Below are positions 23,796 to 33,516 of a stretch of DNA of 64,000 nt, in pieces. Under the pieces are notes generated by a model, which worked only from the letters and a program-made list of their open reading frames with translations, did no database searches and was not told where the DNA came from. How positions within the stretch are numbered: position 1 is the stretch's first letter; each line of letters starts with the position of its first letter. The DNA comes from an uncultured Treponema sp. (GTDB taxonomy: Bacteria > Spirochaetota > Spirochaetia > Treponematales > Treponemataceae). The position numbers and the translations under genes are program-made. The stretch spans positions 372,001 through 436,000 of the forward strand of contig NZ_CAKVAM010000001.1 in assembly GCF_934725225.1 (NCBI RefSeq), in the 5' to 3' direction.

Positions 23796-24860
23796 ATGAA
23801 CAAGTATGTGAAACGCTACTTAATCGATGCGATGGGCGGAATGGCGCAAGGACTTTTTGCGTCTCTTTTGATTGGAACAATTGTCAAGACTTTGGGACAG
23901 CAACTGCTTAGACTTGGAACAAATCCAGTTTTTGAATTTTTTGTTTCAGCAGGAAACTTTGCTTGTGAAGCCCATGTTGTTGGCGCGGCGATGGCTGTTG
24001 GAATTGGATATGCAATGGGAGCTTCTTCTCTTGTTTTGTTTACTCTTGTTGCTGTTGGCGCGGCTGCAAATGTTTCTGGCGGAGCTGGAGGACCGCTTGC
24101 AGTTCTTGTAATTGCAGTTCTTTCGTGCGAGTGCGGAACGCTTGTAAGCAAAAAAACAAAAGTTGACATTATCGTAACTCCTTTGGTTACGATTGTGGCA
24201 GGAGTTTTTTTCACTTTGCTTTTTGCAAGCCATATTGGAAAAGCCGCCTATGCGTTTGGAAATTTAATTATGTGGGCGACAACTTTAAAGCCTTTTTTGA
24301 TGGGAATTCTTATTTCTGTAATTGTTGGAATTCTTTTGACTCTTCCTGTAAGTTCTGCGGCGGTTTGCGCGGCTCTTGGACTTACTGGACTTGCTGGCGG
24401 AGCTGCTGTTGCTGGTTGCTGCGCTCAAATGGTTGGCTTTGCAGTTATGAGCTTTAAAGAAAACGGCTGGAGCGGAATTTTGTCTCAGGGACTTGGAACT
24501 TCAATGCTTCAGATGCCGAATATTGTAAAAAATCCGCGGATATGGATTCCGCCTACGCTTGCTTCTGTTATAACCGGCCCGATTGCGACTTGTCTTTTTA
24601 AAATGCAAATGAATGGAGCTGCGGTTTCAAGCGGAATGGGAACTTGCGGACTTGTAGGGCAGATTGGAATAATAACAGGCTGGTTTGAGCCTTCGCAAGC
24701 TGCTGTTGCGCACGGAGCTGTTGCAGTTTCGCCGGGAATTTTTGACTGGCTTGGACTTGTTCTTATTTGCTTTGTTCTTCCAGCTGTTTTTTCTGTTTTG
24801 TTTTGTTCTATTCTAAGAAAAATCGGCTGGATAAAAGACGGAGATTTGCTTCTTCAGTAA
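23796..24860 (+). CDS. PTS EIIC-like membrane transporter
   Basis: A 354-residue polytopic membrane protein with about ten hydrophobic helices rich in Gly and Ala. It matches the 'PTS EIIC type 2' family (PF13303-type), in which the membrane domain stands alone without EIIA/EIIB. Characteristic stretches are MGGMAQGLFASLLIGTI, GAAANVSGGAGGPLAV, MSFKENGWSGILSQGLGTSM and MNGAAVSSGMGTCGLVGQIG. No phosphorylation Cys/His domain is fused. Substrate is unknown. The long leader ahead of it may sense the transported compound. Confidence 0.85.
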   Translation: MNKYVKRYLIDAMGGMAQGLFASLLIGTIVKTLGQQLLRLGTNPVFEFFVSAGNFACEAHVVGAAMAVGIGYAMGASSLVLFTLVAVGAAANVSGGAGGPLAVLVIAVLSCECGTLVSKKTKVDIIVTPLVTIVAGVFFTLLFASHIGKAAYAFGNLIMWATTLKPFLMGILISVIVGILLTLPVSSAAVCAALGLTGLAGGAAVAGCCAQMVGFAVMSFKENGWSGILSQGLGTSMLQMPNIVKNPRIWIPPTLASVITGPIATCLFKMQMNGAAVSSGMGTCGLVGQIGIITGWFEPSQAAVAHGAVAVSPGIFDWLGLVLICFVLPAVFSVLFCSILRKIGWIKDGDLLLQ

Positions 24861-24907
24861 AATTTAATTCTTCTAAAATTTGATGCTGAAATGCCGATAA
24901 AAAGACC

Positions 24908-27313
24908 ATGCGTATACTCTTTTTAAAATTGTGCATTTCAGCTTCAGTTTTTTCTTTTTTTTCAGGAATTTCTTTTGCCCAGTCAAAGCCTTTGTATAAG
25001 CTTCCGGAAGTTTATCTTGAAAGAAGAGTTTCCGAAAATCCAGAGCCGTTTTTAATCGGAACAGACACAGGACTTTTTAAAATTCTTCCGAGCGGAATTG
25101 CAGATCCTTTGTGGACGGAAGGAAAAGTTGAACGCATTTTAAGAACTCAGGCAAAATGGTTTTTCGTCACAGAAAACGGAATTTATTCTTCTTTGGATTT
25201 AAAAGAATTTACGCAGCGCAATATAGGACTTCCTTCATTAATCGTAAAAAATTATGAAAACGGAAATAAAGAAATAGTTCAGAAAATGCCTCTTTTAAAA
25301 GACATTTGCGCAGATCCGCTGAATCCAGACATTTTAGTTACAGCCACAAAAGATGAAGTTTTTATAACTCGTGATGGCGGCTTGTCTTGGAAGTCGCTTG
25401 GTTCGGCAAGCAATTATACTTCTGGAATGAAAGCGGTCGCAGTTTCGCACATGCCGGTTTATGGAAAAAACGGAGAAATTGAAAGCAGCGAAGTTGTCGT
25501 TTTTATGTCGCATCCGATTTACGGTTTTAGTTATTGCCGCGCTGATGAAAAAAATCCAAAGTGGATTGATGTGAGCGCAGGTTTTTCCGCAATGCAAAGC
25601 CTTACGCAGGTCGATGAAATTTCTGATATTCTGCCGGTTTTGTGCCGCGATTCAGCTGGAAATATTTATGCGGAAATTTATCTTTCCCAGTCGTTCATTC
25701 CGAACATTTACAGATTTGACTGGCGCACAAAAAAAGCTGAAAAAATTTACCAAGGTGAAAATCCGTGCGATGCGATTGACGGACTTTGTCAAAACGGCTC
25801 TAACTTGATTTTTTCAACAGTTGGAAAAATTCTTTCACTTTCTCTTGAAACAAGGGAAGTTTCAGAAATTTCAAGTTTTAATTCTTGGCGGGAAAATTTA
25901 ACCGCTGCCGGCGACACTATAAATTCAGCGTTTGTTCCTAAAAATATTTCGCAGCTTGGAGCGAATGTTACTTTGAATGAGCTTTGGCTTTTAAATCCTG
26001 AAACAATTCTTTCTCCTTGGGCTTATCTTGCAAACAAAAAAAAGTCGATTTATGCGTCTGTCTATCAGCTTAGAAATTCCGCTGGAATTGAAAAGTACAA
26101 AAAAATTGTTTCTGACAACAAGCTCAATTCTGTTGTAATCGACATGAAAGATGACTACGGACTTTTGCGGTTTGAGCCGAACAGCCAGCTTTTAAAACAA
26201 AAAGGAAAAGTTACTCAGTACAAAATCGACTTGGAGCAAGTCGTAAGCGAATTTAAAAAAGACGGCGTTTATCTTATTGCGCGCATTGTTGTTTTTAAAG
26301 ACAGAAATTTAGCTTCGTATGACAAAGGAAAATACGCAGTTTGGAATTCCCGCACAAATTCTCCATGGATGGGAATCCGCGGAAAAGAAGACGTTACTGA
26401 CGAAAATGGAAATCCGGCTGGAACAAAAACTGTTTACTATGATGAAAACTGGGTTGATCCTTACAGCGAGGAAGTTTGGGAATACAATGTTGAAATTGCA
26501 AAGGAACTTGTTTCCCGCGGCTTTGATGAAATTCAGTTTGACTACATAAGATTTCCGACCGACGGAACAAATTTAAATTCCGCAGTTTATAGATGGCGCG
26601 ACAAAGGAATGGTAAAAGAAAGCGCGCTGGTTTCATTTTTGTCTTATGCCCGAAAAAATATAAAAGCTCCGATTGGAATTGACATTTACGGCGCGAACGG
26701 CTGGTACAGAAGCGGAACAAGAACAGGTCAGGACGTTGAGCTTATGAGCGAATATGTTGACGTAATCTGCCCGATGTTTTATCCGTCGCATTTTGAACAG
26801 GATTTTCTTGAGTATCCGCCTTATGAAGAACGCGCGTATAGAATTTATTTTTACGGCTCATTTAGAAACACAATAATCGGAAGAAACAGAATTATTGTGC
26901 GTCCTTGGATTCAGGCATTTTACATGGGCGTAAGGCATGACAGAAAATATTATGACAAGAATTATGTCCTGCGTGAAATTTTCGGTGTGCGCGACGGACT
27001 TGACAGAGGATATATGCACTGGAACAATTCCGGCGGATATTACGAAGACATCAGCCCGGATCCTCAGGACAATGAAATTTCTCCGTGGCATGAAAAAGAA
27101 TGCGATTTGCAAAAACGGATTCCGGCATTCAGTCTGGGAATAAAAAATTCTTTAGATTCCGACTTGCAGGATTTGGAACAGAAAAAAGAAAATGCAAAGA
27201 ACATGATTTCAATTTGGAATTCTGTGCTGGACAATGAACTTGAATACGAAAATGCAAGCGTTACAACAAGAAATTTTCTTCATGTAAAGCCAATATTCGG
27301 TGGAAGCAAATGA
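24908..27313 (+). CDS. exported protein with BNR-like N-terminus and DUF4015 glycosidase-like domain
   Basis: An 801-residue secreted protein. A signal peptide (about 1-24) is followed by a beta-rich half with a sialidase-type Asp-box, ITRDGGLSWKSLG, near residue 155. The second half (about 385-720) matches the DUF4015 putative glycoside hydrolase (TIM-barrel) family: YASVYQLRN, SVVIDMKDDYG, ARIVVFKDRNLA, GFDEIQFDYIRFPTDG, IGIDIYGANGW, ICPMFYPSHF. Acidic residues in FDEIQFDY are candidate catalytic ones. It overlaps mnmE by ATGA. Role in polysaccharide or peptidoglycan turnover is inferred. Confidence 0.82.
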   Translation: MRILFLKLCISASVFSFFSGISFAQSKPLYKLPEVYLERRVSENPEPFLIGTDTGLFKILPSGIADPLWTEGKVERILRTQAKWFFVTENGIYSSLDLKEFTQRNIGLPSLIVKNYENGNKEIVQKMPLLKDICADPLNPDILVTATKDEVFITRDGGLSWKSLGSASNYTSGMKAVAVSHMPVYGKNGEIESSEVVVFMSHPIYGFSYCRADEKNPKWIDVSAGFSAMQSLTQVDEISDILPVLCRDSAGNIYAEIYLSQSFIPNIYRFDWRTKKAEKIYQGENPCDAIDGLCQNGSNLIFSTVGKILSLSLETREVSEISSFNSWRENLTAAGDTINSAFVPKNISQLGANVTLNELWLLNPETILSPWAYLANKKKSIYASVYQLRNSAGIEKYKKIVSDNKLNSVVIDMKDDYGLLRFEPNSQLLKQKGKVTQYKIDLEQVVSEFKKDGVYLIARIVVFKDRNLASYDKGKYAVWNSRTNSPWMGIRGKEDVTDENGNPAGTKTVYYDENWVDPYSEEVWEYNVEIAKELVSRGFDEIQFDYIRFPTDGTNLNSAVYRWRDKGMVKESALVSFLSYARKNIKAPIGIDIYGANGWYRSGTRTGQDVELMSEYVDVICPMFYPSHFEQDFLEYPPYEERAYRIYFYGSFRNTIIGRNRIIVRPWIQAFYMGVRHDRKYYDKNYVLREIFGVRDGLDRGYMHWNNSGGYYEDISPDPQDNEISPWHEKECDLQKRIPAFSLGIKNSLDSDLQDLEQKKENAKNMISIWNSVLDNELEYENASVTTRNFLHVKPIFGGSK

Positions 27314-28698
27314 GCAAATATACGCCAGAAGAACCGATAGCGGCAATTGCAACGGCTCTTGTTCCTTCTGCAATTGGAATTGTCAGAACGAGCGGAAAAA
27401 ACTGCATTGAGCTTGTAAGCAAAATTTTTTCACGTAAAAAAGTTCTCTTGCAGGCTGCCGGAAATTCTCTTGTTTACGGCTGGATTGAAGATTCAAGAAT
27501 TCAGAACGGAAATAAAAAAATAGATGAAGTCATGCTTGGCGTTTACAAAGCTCCAAAATCTTTTACAGGCGAAGACATGGTTGAAATATTTTGCCATGGC
27601 GGAGTTAATGTTGTAACTTCAATTTTTTCTTTGCTGCTTGAAAATGGTTTTAGAAAAGCTGAGCGCGGAGAATTTACATTCCGGGCTTATATAAACGGAA
27701 AAGTTGATCTTACAAAAGCTGAAGCCGTAAAAGAAATAATAGACAGCCGCACAAATGCTTCAAGAAGCCGCGCCGCCGGACGTTTAAGCGGAAATCTTTT
27801 TGAGCAAATTTCCTCTATTAAAAAATTGATTTTGGACACAATTGGAAACATTGAAGTTGAAATTGAATATCCAGAAGACGAAGAAAATATTTCAGAATCT
27901 TTTGACACTTCATTGTTAAAGAACGCGCAGAAAAAACTTTCAGACTTGGCTTCTTCTTGGAAGGCTGAAAAACTTTATCAAGACGGAGCAAGAATTGTTT
28001 TGTGCGGAAAAACCAATGCCGGAAAATCAAGTCTTTTCAATTCACTTTTAAAAGAAGAACGCGCAATTGTCAGCAGCATTGAAGGAACGACCCGGGACTG
28101 GCTTGAGTGCTGGACAGATTTTGCAGGAATTCCTGTCAGGCTTTTTGATACCGCCGGACTTAGAGAAACTTCGGATTTAATTGAAGAGCGCGGCGTTGAG
28201 CTTGCAAAAGATTTAAGTCAGGATGCGGATGTCATTCTTTATCTTGTGGACAGCTCAAAAGGAATTTTAAAAGACGATTTGGATTTTATTGAAAGCCAGA
28301 AAAATATTCCGGTTGTTTTGGTTTTGAACAAATGCGATTCTTTTGATTTGAATTTGGACGGAATAAAAAAAGTCTGGAAAGATTCTGTAAAAATTTCTGC
28401 AAAAAATAATATCGGAATAGAGCAGCTTGTTTTAAAAATAAAAGACATTTTGTTTGACGGCGAAAAAACTGAACGCGAGCAAAGCGGACTTGGTTCAGCG
28501 CGGCAAAAAAAATCAGTTCAGGAAGCTTTGGAGCGGATAACGCACGCTTTGGAAATTTCCCAAGATTCCAGCTACGGACTTGATGCGGTTGTTCAGGATT
28601 TGGAAGATTCTTTGGAAAGCCTTGGCGAAGTTGCCGGCGAAGTTTCTCCAGATGACGTTCTTGAAAATATTTTCAGCCGTTTTTGTGTCGGCAAATGA
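27310..28698 (+). CDS. mnmE: tRNA modification GTPase MnmE
   Basis: A 462-residue GTPase that, with MnmG, makes the 5-carboxymethylaminomethyl group on wobble U of tRNA. The N-terminal folate-binding domain (AIATALVPSAIGIVRTSG) and helical domain flank a G domain with G1 GKTNAGKSSLF, switch DTAGLRET and NKCD. The C-terminus is FCVGK, carrying the essential Cys (usual FCIGK). The start ATG overlaps the previous stop, so it is translationally coupled to the DUF4015 gene. Length is family-typical. Confidence 0.97.
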   Translation: MSKYTPEEPIAAIATALVPSAIGIVRTSGKNCIELVSKIFSRKKVLLQAAGNSLVYGWIEDSRIQNGNKKIDEVMLGVYKAPKSFTGEDMVEIFCHGGVNVVTSIFSLLLENGFRKAERGEFTFRAYINGKVDLTKAEAVKEIIDSRTNASRSRAAGRLSGNLFEQISSIKKLILDTIGNIEVEIEYPEDEENISESFDTSLLKNAQKKLSDLASSWKAEKLYQDGARIVLCGKTNAGKSSLFNSLLKEERAIVSSIEGTTRDWLECWTDFAGIPVRLFDTAGLRETSDLIEERGVELAKDLSQDADVILYLVDSSKGILKDDLDFIESQKNIPVVLVLNKCDSFDLNLDGIKKVWKDSVKISAKNNIGIEQLVLKIKDILFDGEKTEREQSGLGSARQKKSVQEALERITHALEISQDSSYGLDAVVQDLEDSLESLGEVAGEVSPDDVLENIFSRFCVGK

Positions 28699-28723
28699 CA
28701 ACAGATTTTTTTTTCAGTATAAT
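28695..28723 (+). promoter_or_regulatory. promoter inside the mnmE end (leaderless)
   Basis: ATGACA (28695-28700), 17 bp, TATAAT (28718-28723), 9 bp before the ATG. The -35 overlaps the mnmE stop codon. Confidence 0.65.
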
Positions 28724-28732
28724 CAGATTCAA

Positions 28733-29539
28733 ATGAACGAAATTGATTTTTTAGCGGAAGAAATTTTTTTACGGTACGGAAATGTAAAGCGTGCTCGCGG
28801 ACCGTTTTTATATACGGAAAAAGGTAAGCGTCTTACAGATTTGTATCAGGAAAATGGCAGGGCAATTTTGGGCTGGGGCGGCTCTTCTGCATTTACAATG
28901 CTGAAAAATGCTATAGACCGTGGAGCAACCGGAAGCTTTAAAACTTGTTTTTCAGGCCGGCTTGAAAAATCTGTAAATGCGCTTTTCTTTGGATGCAAAC
29001 GCAAAGTTTTTATTTTTGCAAAAAAATCTGACTGTCTTTCCGCCGCTGTAAAAATTAGTCCGAAAAATACTTTTGTCTGGAAGCCTTGGAGCGAAACTGT
29101 TTTTGAAAACAACAACGCAGACTGCATTGTTTTTGAGCCGCCTCTTCCTTGGACAAGCGGAATTTATATTCTTGCTGCAAAAATTGATTTGGCTGAAAAA
29201 TTTTCTCAAGATGTTTTAAAGGAAACTGTAAAACTTTCTTCTCCTATTGAAGCCGCCGTTACTCGCTCAATTTATAATTTGATTTCGGCATTGCAGGCTC
29301 GGCAGGAAAAGGACTGGTTTATTTACGATTTGGCTTTGACAAAATACTGGCAGAGAAAAGGACCTTATCTTTTTCCAAAAATTCCAAAAGAACTTTATGG
29401 AAAATTTATTTTGCATTGTCTTGACCTTGGAATTGTCATAAGCCCTGTTTATGAGCAGCCGAGCATTGTTCCGTTTGGCGCAGACAAAGGCGTTTTTGAA
29501 ATTTTAAAGAAAAATCCGTTTGTTTATAAAGCAGACTAA
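28733..29539 (+). CDS. shortened aminotransferase-like protein lacking the PLP core
   Basis: A 268-residue protein whose start (RARGPFLYTEKGKRLTDLYQ, then GRAILGWGG) resembles the N-terminus of class III aminotransferases, and whose end (LDLGIVISPVYEQPSIVPF) resembles their C-terminal domain. The central part that normally carries the cofactor Asp, the DE…G stretch and the PLP lysine is replaced by about 150 residues without those motifs. It is probably not a working PLP enzyme. The ATG at 28733 is set by the promoter 9 bp upstream; an in-frame start at 28580 lies within mnmE and is rejected. Confidence 0.7.
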   Translation: MNEIDFLAEEIFLRYGNVKRARGPFLYTEKGKRLTDLYQENGRAILGWGGSSAFTMLKNAIDRGATGSFKTCFSGRLEKSVNALFFGCKRKVFIFAKKSDCLSAAVKISPKNTFVWKPWSETVFENNNADCIVFEPPLPWTSGIYILAAKIDLAEKFSQDVLKETVKLSSPIEAAVTRSIYNLISALQARQEKDWFIYDLALTKYWQRKGPYLFPKIPKELYGKFILHCLDLGIVISPVYEQPSIVPFGADKGVFEILKKNPFVYKAD

Positions 29540-29630
29540 GTGTTTTAGAAATAAGTGGATTTTTGCTCAAAACTGAATTATATTTGATATAGGCATTTTT
29601 TTTGCTGAACATATTTCTAGGAGGAAAAAT

Positions 29631-30047
29631 ATGAGAACTGAAAAAAGCGGATGGACTGCGGCGCTTTTGATTTTGCAGATTGCGGTTGGCGCGATGCTTG
29701 CTGTTGGAGGAATCTGGGCTTTGCAGGGCGGCGGAGATTTTGCCGCAAGAGCAATCAAGGGACTTGTTTCTGGCAATGCAGGAAATATTCTTGTAATTGT
29801 ATTCGGAGTGATTGAGCTTCTTGTTGGCGTCTTTATGATTTTAAAGATTGTGATTGGCGACCGTTTTGGAAGCTTTGGAACTGTTCTTGCGCTGATTGCA
29901 ATTATTGTTTGGATTGTTGCGATTGTGCTTTCTGATATTCTTGGAGCAAACGGAATTCTTAACGGCGGTGCAAAAAATTTCCTTGAATGGCTTTATACTT
30001 TTGCCCAGCATCTTATTATTCTTGGCGCGATTTTAGCGGTAAGATAA
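29631..30047 (+). CDS. small four-helix membrane protein
   Basis: A 138-residue protein with four hydrophobic segments (about 9-30, 50-72, 80-102, 118-137). Loops are short, with few charged residues. No family is recognised; it has the look of a DUF4870/DoxX-size inner-membrane protein. CTAGGAGG precedes the ATG. It faces the DUF4349 gene across a bidirectional terminator. Confidence 0.75.
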   Translation: MRTEKSGWTAALLILQIAVGAMLAVGGIWALQGGGDFAARAIKGLVSGNAGNILVIVFGVIELLVGVFMILKIVIGDRFGSFGTVLALIAIIVWIVAIVLSDILGANGILNGGAKNFLEWLYTFAQHLIILGAILAVR

Positions 30048-30062
30048 TTCAACTCAAAAATC

Positions 30063-30098
30063 AAAAAGCCCGGCAAAAACGCCGGGTATTTTTATTTT
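30063..30098. terminator. bidirectional terminator
   Basis: CCCGGC (30069-30074), AAAAAC loop, GCCGGG (30081-30086), with T-rich tails in both directions. It serves the two convergent genes. Confidence 0.85.
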
Positions 30099-30985
30099 CT
30101 TATTCTTGCAAAAAGTTTTCTTAGAAGTCCGACTTTTCCGAATCCAAGCCAATAGAGAAGCATCAGGAACAGAATCGAAGGAACTCCAAAAATCACGATG
30201 TACAATGCTGTGAAAATAAATTTCACAAAGAAATTCAATATGTTTGCAAAAAATTGGCGTAGCTGTGAATTTGTGTCTGGCATTACAAATCCGCTTTCAT
30301 TTTGATTTACCGGAAGTTCCGCCGTAACATAAATTGTGGAATAATCAATTTGCGACTTTAAGCGGTTCATTTGTCCTTGCATCCGTTCAAGCTCGGAAGT
30401 TACATCGTTGATTTTTGTTTCAATCTTGAGCATATCCTGCATGTCTTTTGCTTCCGAAAGATATTTTTTGAGCCGTTCAAGCAAAACTTTGCGTGTTGAA
30501 AGCCGTGTGTCCAAATCGTAGAACTGTTCTGTAACATCGCTGGAATTTATATTTTTTGATTTAAGTTTTCCGATTTTTCCGCATTCCTGCATTGCCTGCG
30601 CAAAAGAGCCGCTTGGAATTTTTGCCGTTGCTCTTATGGAACTTGTGTTTTCAAACGAATCTGAAATATATCCGCCGAATTTTTTTACCCAAGATTCAAT
30701 AGATGATTTTGATTCTGCAAGATTTGAAACTTCAATTGTAAGATTTCCCGTGTAGACAAGTTTTCTGTCTTGCCTTTGCTGCTCTGATTCAGAAGAAAGC
30801 TCAGCTGATTCTTCAAACGCCATGTCCTGCATCACGTTCATTGCGGAATCTGTCCTTGCCGACATTTTCATTGATTTTGCCATTGGCGCGAACATTTCAT
30901 TTTTTACAGCCTGATTTTTTCCGCATGAAATAAATAAAAACGCCGCAACCAAAGCCGCCGCTGATTTTCTTAAAAGATGTTTCAT
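30092..30985 (-). CDS. DUF4349 lipoprotein
   Basis: A 297-residue lipoprotein (signal ending LFISC, Cys21) of the DUF4349 family. The conserved part runs from RKLVYTGNLTIEVSNLAESK to ELPVNQNE. It includes the pattern GGYISDS, RIP-like AKIPSGSFAQAM, and a long coiled coil (about 160-215, LLERLKKYLSEAKDMQDMLKIE). A transmembrane helix (about 250-275) and a basic C-terminus (LLRKLFARIRK) follow. DUF4349 proteins are envelope proteins of unknown function. GGAGG precedes the ATG. Confidence 0.88.
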   Translation of the reverse strand: MKHLLRKSAAALVAAFLFISCGKNQAVKNEMFAPMAKSMKMSARTDSAMNVMQDMAFEESAELSSESEQQRQDRKLVYTGNLTIEVSNLAESKSSIESWVKKFGGYISDSFENTSSIRATAKIPSGSFAQAMQECGKIGKLKSKNINSSDVTEQFYDLDTRLSTRKVLLERLKKYLSEAKDMQDMLKIETKINDVTSELERMQGQMNRLKSQIDYSTIYVTAELPVNQNESGFVMPDTNSQLRQFFANILNFFVKFIFTALYIVIFGVPSILFLMLLYWLGFGKVGLLRKLFARIRK

Positions 30986-31044
30986 TTTTCCTCCAAAGCT
31001 ATATATTTAAAATAATTCATTTTGTCTTGGGTTACAATTTCGCG

Positions 31045-31926
31045 TTATTCAGCTGAAAATATGTGGTCTGTTCCGCCGTGAGCTTTTTCCAATGCGGGCT
31101 TTAGCTGTTCTGTCCAGAATCTGTCTTCAATTTTATATCCGCCTGACGAATATCCGATTTTTCTATCTGCGCGGACTTTTTCTCCGTGGAAATCGCTTCC
31201 TGCCGTTGTGAGCATTCCAAGTTTTTCTGCAAGTTCTTCAAGCCGCCGTGCTTCAGAAAGCCTGATTCCCGGATGATGCGCTTCAAGTCCTTCAACGCCT
31301 GAATTTTTTATTTCAAGCATTGTTTCTTCCATTTTTCCCCAGGAAACGTACATTGACATTGGATGCGCCTGAACTGGAATTCCGCCGGATTCTTTTATTG
31401 CTTCCACGGCTTTTTTTAAGTTTTCTCCGGTTTTGTTTACGTAGCAAGGTCGGCCTTTTGCAAGAAACAAATCGAACGCCTGCTGAGCTTTTTTTATTAT
31501 TCCTTTTTCCATTAGAAGTTTTGCAAAGTGAGGTCTTCCGATTGTTTTTGTGCCGGATTTTTCCACAAGCTCTTCATAAGAAATATCGATATTTTGTTCT
31601 TGAAGTTTTTGGATTATTTTTTTGTTTCTTGAATCCCGCTCAGCTCTTAAAAATTCAATTGTCTCAAGAAGTTTTTTTCCAGGTTTTTTAAGTCCCAGTC
31701 CAAGAAGATGAAATTCTCCGCTCGGCCATTCTATAGAGATTTCTATTCCCGGAATAAATTCGATTCCAAGCTCATTTGCCTTTTTTTGAGCCTCCAGAAT
31801 TCCGTCTATATTGTCATGGTCTGTAAGCGCAATTGCTGAAATTTTTTTTTCTGCGGCGTAGGAAATTAGCTGGCTCGGTGTGCAAGTTCCGTCGGAAGCT
31901 GTTGAATGTGTATGCAAGTCTATCAT
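31045..31926 (-). CDS. PHP-domain phosphoesterase (RnaAM/YciV-like)
   Basis: A 293-residue metal-dependent phosphatase of the PHP family. Homologues such as E. coli YciV/RnaAM hydrolyse nucleoside 3',5'-bisphosphates and trim small RNAs. Metal motifs are MIDLHTHSTASDGTCTP at the N-terminus, ALTDHDNIDGI, GIEIS, PVQAHPMSM and TAGSDFHGE. Full length for the family. Single gene, minus strand; a possible GAGAAT -10 lies 5 bp before the ATG. Confidence 0.9.
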   Translation of the reverse strand: MIDLHTHSTASDGTCTPSQLISYAAEKKISAIALTDHDNIDGILEAQKKANELGIEFIPGIEISIEWPSGEFHLLGLGLKKPGKKLLETIEFLRAERDSRNKKIIQKLQEQNIDISYEELVEKSGTKTIGRPHFAKLLMEKGIIKKAQQAFDLFLAKGRPCYVNKTGENLKKAVEAIKESGGIPVQAHPMSMYVSWGKMEETMLEIKNSGVEGLEAHHPGIRLSEARRLEELAEKLGMLTTAGSDFHGEKVRADRKIGYSSGGYKIEDRFWTEQLKPALEKAHGGTDHIFSAE

Positions 31927-32042
31927 GCGGAATTCTCTTTAACAAGGTAGCATAAATAAAAAAATTGTGGTATACTAAACAAGTATAGGTGTTTTTTCAA
32001 ATCAATGCTCTTTTTAGAGTTTTGGTTTTTGCGAGGAAGGTT

Positions 32043-33323
32043 ATGTCAAAGGTTGTGCAATTCAGCAAAGGCTCTATTATTTTTTTTGAAGGCGACAAAG
32101 ACGAAAATATTTATATTCTCCAGTCAGGCGCAGTTGCTTTGCGCAGCATGGATTTGGAAACTGGAGAGCAAATTTCAGAACAGCTTCATATTGGAGAATT
32201 TTTTGGCGTAAAAAGCGCGCTTGCCAAAATGCCGAGCCTTGTAACTGCTTCCGTGCTGGTTGATTCGACTGTTGTTCAGCTTTCAGTTTATGAATTTGAA
32301 AAAATGTTCGGCTCAAAGGCTTTTATCACAGAAAAAATGCTTAGAGTTTTCAGCAAGTCGCTTAGAGATATTCATAAAAAAACAGAGCAGTATTTGGGCG
32401 GAAACAGCATTTCGATTTCGCCGGAACACGGAATGTTTATGGTTGCCAATGCTTTTTACAATGACGGCCAGTTCAAAAGCTGCTGCGATGTTCTTACTAG
32501 AATTTTAAAGCTGAATCCTAATCCTATGAATAAAGTTGAAATTGCAAAGCTTTTTAACAACGCAAATACAAGAAAAGGCAGAGAAAATGCCCGCAATGTT
32601 TCTTCCGATGATATTTCTGCAAAATCTGGAAGCCTTTCTGTAAACCAGTTTTCACTTCCTGCTTTTGACCGCTTTACAAAAAAATACAAGCGCGGCGATG
32701 TTATTATAAGTGAATTTGAGCCGGGCGAAACTTTCTATCTTATAAAATACGGCGAAGTTCAAATTGAAAAGTGCATAAAAGATCAGAATAAAAGTCTTGA
32801 CATTCTTGGCAGCGGAGCTTTTTTTGGTGAAATGGCGATTCTTGACAATTCGCAAAGAAGCGCGTCTTGCGTTGCAAGAACTGATGTTGCCTGCTTGGAA
32901 TTCAACAAGGAAAACTTTAAGGCGCTTGTGCTTGGAAATCCGCAGATTGTAATGAATCTTCTTAAGCTTTTCTGCAAAAGAATTTACGACCAGAACCGCC
33001 AGTTTAAAATTGTTCTTATAAAAGATATTTACACAAGAATTTGCGATGTTTTTTTAATGTATGATGAGCTTGCCGGCGGCTCTTCCAGAAGAAAAGATGA
33101 TGACGGAAACTTTAAGCGCAAATTTTTTATTACCGCAAATGACATTGCAAGCTGGGCTTCTATTCCGCTTGATCAGGCAAAGGATTGTCTTGTGCGTCTT
33201 ATGGATCGCGGAAAAATTCAGATTTTTGAAGACTACATGATTGTTTCAAATATCCACGATTTGAGAAGAATTGTTGATTCATATTACATGAAACTTGGCT
33301 CAACAACAAAGCAGCCTACTTGA
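32043..33323 (+). CDS. double cyclic-nucleotide-binding-domain regulator
   Basis: A 426-residue protein with two cNMP-binding beta-roll domains (about 8-120 and 210-325). The second has the clearer signature GETFYLIKYGEVQIEK…GSGAFFGEMAILDNSQRSASCVA. A C-terminal region (about 330-426, FITANDIASWASIPLDQAKD) looks like a Crp-type winged helix. The start at 32043 follows a GAGGAAGG site; an in-frame ATG at 31989 is rejected. It probably senses cAMP or a related nucleotide and regulates transcription, but ligand and targets are unknown. Confidence 0.85.
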   Translation: MSKVVQFSKGSIIFFEGDKDENIYILQSGAVALRSMDLETGEQISEQLHIGEFFGVKSALAKMPSLVTASVLVDSTVVQLSVYEFEKMFGSKAFITEKMLRVFSKSLRDIHKKTEQYLGGNSISISPEHGMFMVANAFYNDGQFKSCCDVLTRILKLNPNPMNKVEIAKLFNNANTRKGRENARNVSSDDISAKSGSLSVNQFSLPAFDRFTKKYKRGDVIISEFEPGETFYLIKYGEVQIEKCIKDQNKSLDILGSGAFFGEMAILDNSQRSASCVARTDVACLEFNKENFKALVLGNPQIVMNLLKLFCKRIYDQNRQFKIVLIKDIYTRICDVFLMYDELAGGSSRRKDDDGNFKRKFFITANDIASWASIPLDQAKDCLVRLMDRGKIQIFEDYMIVSNIHDLRRIVDSYYMKLGSTTKQPT

Positions 33324-33369
33324 TTAGAAAAATATTTAATCAACTGATATTTGCATATTTTGTTTGCAG

Positions 33370-33440
33370 TGTCATTCCTGTGCTGCGACAAAGAAATCTA
33401 TGTTTGCAAAAAGATTGCCGGAACAAGTCCGGCAATGACA
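33370..33440. repeat. dispersed palindromic repeat
   Basis: Bounded by TGTCATTCC and GGCAATGACA, with inner hairpin TTGCCGGA-ACAAG-TCCGGCAA. It lies between convergent genes in an otherwise empty 190-bp gap. Confidence 0.65.
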
Positions 33441-33516
33441 TTTAGAACTTATTAGGCAGTCCTATGACAAAAGATTGCTTTCAGTAATTACAGAAAAGCA
33501 AATCTGATGATGCCTT

